DNA from: Voacanga thouarsii
Lineage: Eukaryota; Streptophyta; Magnoliopsida; Gentianales; Apocynaceae
Direction: 5' to 3'
DNA: 64,000 bases
Assembly (NCBI GenBank): GCA_026120185.1
Contig: JANUWF010000008.1
Location: 3,720,001-3,784,000 of the forward strand
Positions 56,530 through 64,000 of the stretch are shown in pieces (positions within the stretch are counted from its first letter, which is position 1; every line of letters begins with the position of its first letter). Under the pieces are notes generated by a model. The model saw only the letters and a program-made list of their open reading frames with translations. It did not search any database and was not told the DNA's origin. The position numbers and the translations under genes were made by a program.

Positions 56530-58600
56530 TTAGAAGTTAAAATAAAAGAAGCATAAAAAGTGAACTACATTCTTAAGCACTACATTCTTAGGCAAAGTTG
56601 TGCGGGCAACTAATGGTATTAATTGTTGGAGTAAAATGTGAGAATCATGATTCTTCAAACCTCCCAAAATCTTTTTCCTCATATTTACCCATCGAGAAAT
56701 ATTAGAACAGTAGCTGTCAAGAACTCTTAATTCCTTCAATACTGACAAAAAAACTTCAACTGCTGTCCTGCTTATTGTATAAGGAGCTGGTGGCAAATTG
56801 TATCCAGTTCCAGAGGGTTTTGAAATTAGATGTAAAGACTTTATAATATTCATTACCTGCAAGTCTTGATGAGCTTTAAAGTTATCTTTTGAAGAAGTAC
56901 TGTCACCCAATATTATAAACAACAGATTGTCTGCAAAATTTTTCTCAATTTGCATTGAGTTAAGATTGTGCCTCATCAAATTGCTCTCCCAATATGGTAG
57001 ATCCCAAAAAATACTCTTCTTTTTCCAGTTTTAAGAATTTATGCCAAACTTCCATTCGTAGTCAGGCTACATTCTGATTTTCATATCATCTATTGCATAT
57101 TCTATTAAACAACCCTGAAGCTATGTTAAAATTTCTGTCCTTGTACACCTTTTTGGTGCTTGTCGTATCACCATTCCACCATAGAAAGAAACTTTCTCCC
57201 TACGGAGTTTATTCGACGGTTCAAGAAATCTACAATGATATAAAAAGCAATATTTACCAGCATTAGGCAATCGGTAAGATAAACAGTTGACACCGCATAT
57301 CAAACAAGCCCTTTGGTTATGAACACTATAGCTAGATAGATTACCATAAGCTGGGAAATCACTTATGGTCCATACAATAGCCACACGCAAACAAAACATC
57401 TCTTTTGCCCCAGCATCATAAGTAACCACACTGTCAAGCCACAATTCTTTCAACTCATCAATCAACAGTTGTAAAAAAACATCAATCTTGTTTCCCGGAC
57501 TCTTGGGGCCATCGATAAGAGTTGACAGAATAAAATAAGGTTACTTCATGCATAGTCAGGGTGGTAAATTATACGGTATTAAAACAACAAGACAAGTACT
57601 ATGTGGTATATGTCTATTTGAAAATGGACTAAATCTATCCGAAGCTAAATCAAGTCTAACATTTCGATAGTCACTTGCAAATTCCAAATACGACTCGTCA
57701 AACTTTCTCCAAGCTTTAGAATCAGTTGGGTGTCTGTAGACTCCATCTTTCACATGATATTCCTAATACCACCTCATAAAAGATGCAGTTTTACAAGATA
57801 TGAACAATTGCTTCAACCTTGAAGTCAATGAAAAATACCTAACACGCTTGCATGTAACAGTACTACCCTCTATTTTGTACCTTGGAGCATTGCATAAATC
57901 ACAAAGTTATGCGCCCTCATTTTCCTATCTGTATGTTATGCAATTGTTTGGACAAGCATCCTGAACTTTGCATTCTATTCCTAACACATTCGTTATCTTA
58001 CTAGCCTCATGGTAATTCTTGGCATTTTTCACTCCCTCATTAAAAGCATCCATTAGAAGCTCAAGTAACATATCAATAGACTTGTTCGACCACCTATTCA
58101 AGACTTTTAAATGTAATAATGTCATAATGAATAATAGTGAAGAAAACTTAGTACAACCTGGATACAACTCTATATTAGCCTCTTCTAACAATTTATGTAT
58201 CTCTCTCAAATATTCAGGCTCTTCAGTTGCATTATCGAAATCACTAATACTACCAATGTCTTGAAGTATCCTAACCATATCATCCCCTTATTCGTATTCA
58301 GTCGAAAGAATGTTACTAATTGTATTGCAAGAAGACAAGTGTGTTTCCCTATGAACACTCCACTTTTTGTACCAACGCATGAAACCTCACATTTGATAAT
58401 GCTGTTTGACCTCTATTATACTATAAAGATGCCTATTCTGGCACTTCATACAAGGACAATAGATTTTAGATCCATCAAGTTTGTCTCTTAACGCAAATTC
58501 TACAAAGGCATCCAAACCCTTGTTATATTCATCACCTAAAACGGTCTTGTAAGTCAATCCACGATCGGTTCATCCTCCTATTCATTTATCAATATTTTTA
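56530..58600 (-). pseudogene. CACTA tnp2 transposase
   Basis: Domains in order: Transposase-associated (about 58400-58580) with C-P-C-M-K-C-Q-N and a G-F-x-R-W-Y-x-x-W; helical segment (57925-58278) with W-S-N-K-S-I-D-M-L-L-E-L-L; Tnp2 core (57121-57753) with L-A-S-D-R-F-S-P-F, Y-N-L-P-P-W, I-D-V-F-L-Q, T-Y-D-A, W-T-I-S-D-F-P-A-Y-G-N-L-S and C-L-I-C; then R-H-N-L-N-S-M-Q-I-E-K-N and DUF4218-like sequence (56530-56979). The protein would cut and join element ends. About six stops or frame changes separate the blocks. Confidence 0.87.
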
Positions 58601-59280
58601 GTCAACGTACAAGTTTTGTTATAATAAATGTATTGCCACTTATCATGTTGTTTATGAACCTCTATGAACCATATTAAAATATCATTAACCTCTATCACGG
58701 AATATTGTAAAATATCATTAACCTCTATTAAAAACATCATTAAACTTCAAGAACCTCTATGGAAACCATTTCAATATTTTATTGTTTTCACTCTTAACAG
58801 CACAAATTGATCAACATATTAATAATTCTAAATGTTTGAAAAAAATTTGGCAGAGTTTCCCCTGTAAGTACATGTTTTCCAGATAGTAAGCTACCTCAAG
58901 ATGTGCTCAAGAATTTAAGTCAACAAACAAAAAACTCAAAAAAAAACATACATGAATCATTCATTAAAGGTAATCACCTATTACCTACGAGAAGTGATCA
59001 CCCATCCTCACGGAGAATGATCACCCATCACTCATGGGGATCCAGTACTGAAATATAAAAAAGTGTCATTCGCTAGTTAATTAGAATAAAGTGCCACACC
59101 TCTTCGAGAGAAATATAAAGTTATAGATTATTGAAACCCAAGGATAAGGAAAACAAGGAAATTGATCAAGACAATATTATTTTACCTATCTCATTGTCAT
59201 CATCATAATTATATGTGTCTTCTTTTGATTTCTTACCTTAGTAATGCTCCTCTAGATACTCACAGAAACAATGTATCTCT
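58601..59280 (-). other. CACTA intron/leader between first exon and tnp2
   Basis: No domain readable; AT-rich DNA with a short duplicated CGGAGAATGATCACCCATC segment (about 58990-59030). It continues at 61187 after the inserted LTR. Could be an intron or 5' leader of tnp2. Confidence 0.5.
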
Positions 59281-61186
59281 TGTTAGGTATCTCATGCGTA
59301 TCATATACAGCGCAGCGGAAAAATAAAAACAAGATACCATCCAGGATCCGCATATGTGTGGAAAACAAGACATATATATATATAACAAAGAAACAAAGAT
59401 AACAATTTTTACCTTTCTTTGTTTGTGTGGAAAATAAAATTTTCCTTCTTCGAGTAAGATAGTTGTGGCGCGATCCAGCAATCCTCTTGAAGAATCACCA
59501 CAAGGGTTGTATGTCCAACCAATATAATCACAGTGTGTGATTATCTCTAACAAAAATCCACACAGAGGATTTCACACAAGCACCAAGATTTTCTGTGCTA
59601 GCAGAAAACAACAATGGTGGCTGGGGTTTAGCTTCCTTGTTCTTCTTGATTAGCAAAACTAGAGAAAGAAGAAGAAGAAGAGTCTTGAATTCTCTCCTAG
59701 AAGAAGCCACACGAGAGAGAGAGAGAGATGTATATGAGAACATGAAGATCATATCTCTATTATTCTCTTGAGAGGATGGCCCCACACACATTATTTCATG
59801 TGTGTTGATAAAAAGGAGCATTGGCATCCATTCCTTCATGTGTGCCCTTTTGTTTGTTTTGTATGACTTCTTGCTCAATAATAAAACCACTTTGATTATA
59901 TCTCATATAACCAAAAGCCTCTACAAAACCCACATCTGAGAATTCCAAACAATTCTCCAATTGCAATTGGAACCCATCAAGTTCTCAGAATTATAAATTG
60001 GCCCATCAATTATAACTAATTATAATTTAGCCACATCAACCTCTCTTTCTTGTAATAAACCCCACTATGTTATCAAATAACATCTTGAGTATATATTCCT
60101 TTTTTGTGTGTGACCTATTAGGTTTCCTGATCAATTGGTAGCGAACATGAATTAATCCAAATATCTTTGAAATTAATAATCCTTAATTAATTAGAATTAA
60201 TCCTATAATTCTAATCAGGATTGGTTTATTAATTCATCAATTAATAAACACATATTCTCATATCATAAGCGGTATCTAGCAACACATCATGACCACCCAA
60301 GAGTCCAGGAAGTCAAGTAACTTGACATGAACCCTTCAATAACAAACTACAGTGCAATTAACTCATTTCACCATACAATATCTCATTCGATTTGGAGTAG
60401 GAATTAGTGTCAACTCCCTCCAGAATATATATTAATTCTAGCCCGAATATCATTATACTTGTACAAGGAACCCACTACTCTCAATGTGCCTCAATTGGAA
60501 CCCTTTCCAATACACATACGCCTTGGCCAAGGACTTATAAGTAGTAATTCCCACTAGTGGCCGTGAAATATTCACCCCTACTATTAGGAGTGGTGAATCC
60601 TTTATTGACTCTCTCAACTACTTTCGTTTACCTCACAATGTACCCAATATCCATCTCATAGGTGGCCCTCGATCAAGCTCCAGAAATTGGAATCAAGGCA
60701 CAAGGCTCAGCAAACAAAGTACCTTGGAGATCTCAAGTGTAAGGATACTTACACATTTGCTATATTGAGATTATATCACTGGCACTAAATAGTTATCCAT
60801 GTGATTATGTCAAAGTTAGGTTATCCAATGAACTTGTTCCATTAACAAGTATCCATGTGTTAACTTTGAGTATCTCAATACTCATGGTTATGAGAACCAC
60901 CGCCTGATCGAATCAAGAAGTCTAACACATGCTAGTCTTAACGTATTAATGATGTCCTGTCTCATTAATACTACGACTAGGGACTATTTAAGTATTAACA
61001 CCATCTAGTGTAGTAGGAATCTCATATCATGATCTCCTTAACACAGTGTTGTACTAGGGACTTTATCGAACAGTTATATTACTTAAAGTAAACAAAAGAA
61101 ACTGTAGGATAAATAATGCCTTTTATTAAAATAAAATATGTCATATACAATGTACAAGTGATTGCCTCTAGGGCACAATACTAACA
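59281..61186 (-). mobile_element. Solo copia LTR (TGTTAG family) in the CACTA element
   Basis: 1906 bp with TGTTAG...CTAACA ends, flanked by TCTCT (59276-59280 and 61187-61191). Minus strand begins TGTTAGTATTGTGCCCTAG. No internal sequence. GA-rich run at about 59710-59728. The frames inside are LTR noise. Confidence 0.92.
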
Positions 61187-61191
61187 TCTCT

Positions 61192-63360
61192 AACTTGTCC
61201 AACATAGCAAATACTACTTAATTAGTCTAACTAAGAATAAAACTAAGAAGAAAGAAAAAAAGTTCATGTCTGGAATATCCACTACTTCATTGCCTTGACA
61301 ATATAGTTGGTAAAGATGTTCTTATGGGATAATTTGAGGGTAAAGTATAATGGGATAATTTTAGAGCATAATTTGAGGAAGAATAGAAAACTAACTAGCA
61401 TTAAGAAAAAACTAAGAAATGGGGGTGGGGGGGACTCAACAAGTAGTTTGAGACCATACATCAATACTCTTGATCAAACTGCCTTATATGGAAGTTCAAA
61501 CTAACAAGTATTGATTATGCATATAAATATATATAGAGTTACAAATGCAAAGAATAATTCCTGAAAAAAGTATTTAAAAGTTTATTGGACAATTTTTTAA
61601 CAAATATGCCTAAAAAAATAAATTCTTCACATAAGAAGATACTACCAATTCAAGACCCCATCATTGAACTATTTGCAAAAGTGGCATAAACATATAGAGT
61701 ATGTTTTGACTAAAAGGACTCTTGAAATTGTATAAGGTGATTTATTAGGACATTGGTGATTAAAAACTTTGATCCTAAAGAAATTATCTAATAATAAAGT
61801 ATGAAAAATAAAAATAATACAAGAATTAACGTCATTCGATTGAAGTCCACAAGTGAAAAAGATCAGTATTCACTAAAAAATAAGTGAAAGCTATACATTA
61901 TCACTAACAACATATTACTTTGTTTTTTTCTTCTCTAGACATGTTATTAGTAGACTTCAATATTTGGAAGGCAACAAAAAGTTATAATAGACTAACTAGT
62001 ATTTTCTTCTCTAGAGATGTTATTCCAGTCCTTACCATCTTTTGGAGGTTGTATTCTCCATGAATAGAATCCACAACAAGAAAAAAGAACAAATCGAAGT
62101 TCAAAAGTAAATAAATGCTTCCTAGGATTCATTGCATAATTCTTTTTCAGGGCCAATTTCATTTAAGCTTCAGGTAAAATGTTTTTTGGTGCTCAACTGG
62201 GCTAAAAAATTGTAGTCAGAATATTCCCCAAAGAAAACCTCACACTAACATAAGATCCACAAATGAATGTTATAGCATGAAGGATTCAGAAATCATTGGA
62301 TACTTAAAAGATCATTTTTTTTTTTTTTTTCCTTTACTGCTCATTTCCTTCTTCCATTTGAAGACAGAAGATCTAGTTGACAAAGAATTCCTTAAGCCTT
62401 CTCAATTCCAAAGCTAATCAATAGAGAGACAATTTATAAAAATCACAATAAATTCTATGAGCAATGAAGCATCTGAAATCCTACTTCAGATTTCACTCAT
62501 TTAGCCTTGACGTATAACAAATAACTACAGAAGAGAAAGAAGAGAAACCATTTGCAAATTCATGCAAATCTAAAAATACAAGTGAAACCCAACCATAGAT
62601 GATGTAAAAGAAGAAATTAGCTTCGGAAAAAGTAAGAAAAGGTAACCTGATTATCAATTTTCTTTGGTGAAAATAACTCTATCATGAAACCTTGATCCAT
62701 TTATACTCGGAATTAGGACTCAAGATATACACCAAGTTCAACCAAAAAAGAGAAATGGCTCCAATCTAATAACAATTCACAAATTTAAAGAAAAGGAGCC
62801 CCTCACCCAAAAAAAGAAGAAAAATCTAAGAATTGTCTATGGCATGAGAGAAAGAAATGTATCCGAGTACAAGACCACAGTCTTTTTGTTCTCTAACAGG
62901 ACAGGCAAAACCTTTGTAAAAATAAGGAGAACTTTCTTAATGGATATAAAACATCAGAAAAATAGAAAAACGAACCAAAAGTCCACCGAACAGAGGAGTT
63001 CAACAATAGATACAAAAAATAAAATATATGTTCTACCAAACAAACAAACAAACCTAAACAAGAGAAACATTTCTAGGACGCATCAACCTATCAAGACAGA
63101 TCAAAAACAAAACTTAGCATTGAAAGGTTAACACACAATGGATAGAAATAGATCAATAGCAAGATCCAATGGTGCACCGAAGATAGAAACACTTACTAGA
63201 AGCCATGCCAGAGAAGAACCACAAGGGAAGAACGGTGTCTGCCGGAGAAGAAAGAACCCGCCGGAGTTGAACAAAAGAACCCGAAGAAGATTTAATTGGA
63301 AATGGAATGCGTCGGGGTGAAAGTGCGGCTGACATCGAAGAAAAAGGGAAAAAATACTTA
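61192..63360 (-). other. CACTA 5' region (leader, possible first exon)
   Basis: Downstream of the solo LTR the CACTA continues. 63153-63335 is an open minus-strand frame rich in Ser, Pro and Arg just inside the subterminal repeats, where a CACTA gene usually starts; an ATG at 63335. The rest (61200-63150) is non-coding on the minus strand. The plus-strand frame at 62844-63131 is Lys/Thr-rich and not supported. Confidence 0.45.
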
Positions 63361-63510
63361 TTCTAATTTAAGACCAGATACAACGGTTTTAATAACTATT
63401 GTATTAAATAACATTAGTCATCATGTTAGACGCATTTAATACAACGGCTAATGATTAACCATCGTATTAATTAATACGATGGTTAATCATTAGCCATCGT
63501 ATTAGTTTAC
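63360..63510. repeat. CACTA 5' subterminal block with cruciform-size palindrome
   Basis: Motifs of the form AATACAACGG/AATACGATGG in both directions. A 34-bp-arm palindrome at 63437-63504 (two mismatches, no loop) centres at 63470/63471. Confidence 0.85.
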
Positions 63511-64000
63511 AATTTTATTTTTTTTAATTATTTTATTTGTTATATATATATATATATATATATTACTAATGTGACAAATAAAATTATATAAAGTTTACTT
63601 TTACAATAAAAATTATAGATAGAATGTCTATATATATAATTAAATGTGATAATTAAGAGATAGTATACTCTAACTGGCTAAATTGTAGAGATATATGTAC
63701 ACACAAATATGTATGTTTGTAATTAAAAAATTATTTATGTTATATAACATATTAATCTAATACTCACTAATTAATAAGGATATATTATACTGTATATAAA
63801 CTATATATATATATATATATATATAATAGACTAACTAATAATTAAAATGAATTTAAAGCTTTTTAATACAAATATATGAAAACTTAAGATGTAAGCAAAA
63901 TTTTATTTGAAAATTCAATGATCTAACCATTAAATATATTTATAAAGTTAAAACAAGTTTAGTGACCAAATTTTAAGGTCATTTGTTTTATTTTATCATA
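63511..64000. other. AT-rich DNA with TA microsatellites
   Basis: (TA)n at about 63542-63563 and 63805-63825, no gene. The right terminus of the CACTA element should lie here or beyond, but I see no CACTA-type end. The last 90 bp weakly resemble the 154-bp tandem unit. Confidence 0.6.

Larger units (their letters stand above)
53163..63504 (-). mobile_element. CACTA (En/Spm) transposon with tnp2 and tnp1-like genes
   Basis: About 10.3 kb including a 1.9-kb solo LTR. On the minus strand: subterminal inverted repeats (63360-63504), a promoter/first-exon region, tnp2, DUF4216 segment, tnp1-like gene, then a second subterminal block (53163-53600). Both blocks are built of ATACGACGG-like motifs. 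The left terminus ACTGCTAAAATAAGC may be a CACTGC-type TIR with its first C changed; the right terminus was not resolved. The genes are broken. Confidence 0.83.

Noticed and set aside
58019..58491. Plus-strand frames of 81 and 98 codons
   Set aside because: Antisense to the tnp2 N-terminal region, which shows the known motifs.
62844..63320. Lys/Thr/Arg-rich plus-strand frames as genes
   Set aside because: They lie in the leader of the minus-strand CACTA gene; composition follows an A-rich strand and no domain is seen.

Overview
This window is intergenic heterochromatin of a plant nuclear genome, almost certainly a eudicot. It is AT-rich and consists nearly wall to wall of nested, decayed transposable elements plus one endogenous plant pararetrovirus. 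Evidence: Ty1/copia LTRs with an initiator-Met-tRNA primer site, Athila-type Ty3/gypsy LTRs with a tRNA-Asp-like primer site, a chromovirus-type 3.2-kb solo LTR, a CACTA (En/Spm) element with a tnp2-type transposase, Stowaway- and Mutator-type MITEs, tRNA-derived SINE candidates and long microsatellites. I found no convincing host protein gene, no rRNA or tRNA gene, no CRISPR and no bacterial-type operon.

Layout, left to right. 1-1463: unassigned AT-rich DNA, a TA microsatellite and an Athila-type LTR fragment. 1464-4795 (minus): an endogenous caulimovirid, read right to left as three short ORFs, capsid, movement protein and aspartic protease; one ORF carries an in-frame Asn-coding microsatellite. 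5089-15966 (plus): a complete Ty1/copia element with 5-bp target duplication GAACA, whose 5' LTR holds a solo Athila-type LTR (duplication CCCAT). 16400-17492: SINE candidate, Stowaway MITE and a CACTA end. 17493-20612 (minus): leader and LTR of another copia. 20613-29516 (minus): a pol-less Athila-type derivative whose 5' LTR contains a 3.2-kb chromovirus-type solo LTR (duplication ATTTT). 29517-39957 (minus): two copia elements, the second inserted in the first, each carrying LTR insertions. 39958-41861: fused fragments of a chromovirus LTR and a copia LTR. 41862-47344 (plus): a second pol-less Athila-type derivative with a domain-of-unknown-function ORF. 47345-50857: a deleted chromovirus whose gag zinc knuckle is split by a Mutator-type MITE. 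50858-53162: a CACTA-like end, a SINE candidate, microsatellites and two tandem-repeat arrays (about 51 and 154 bp). 53163 to about 63504 (minus): a large CACTA element with tnp2 and tnp1-like genes, a strong hairpin near each end and a solo copia LTR inside. The last 500 bp are AT-rich.

Nothing here looks like a working gene set. Every coding region carries stops or frameshifts. In the copia-1 gag, six in-frame stops occur with no indel, and key residues (protease DSG/DTG to DSR/DTR, a zinc-finger Cys to Tyr) have changed by G-to-A or C-to-T, as expected of long-methylated DNA. The nesting and target duplications give a relative order of insertions. Most worth following up: the caulimovirid gene order with its poly-Asn tract, the terminal foldbacks of the CACTA element, and the conserved non-coding module bounded by polypurine-like motifs that is shared by the two pol-less Athila-type elements.
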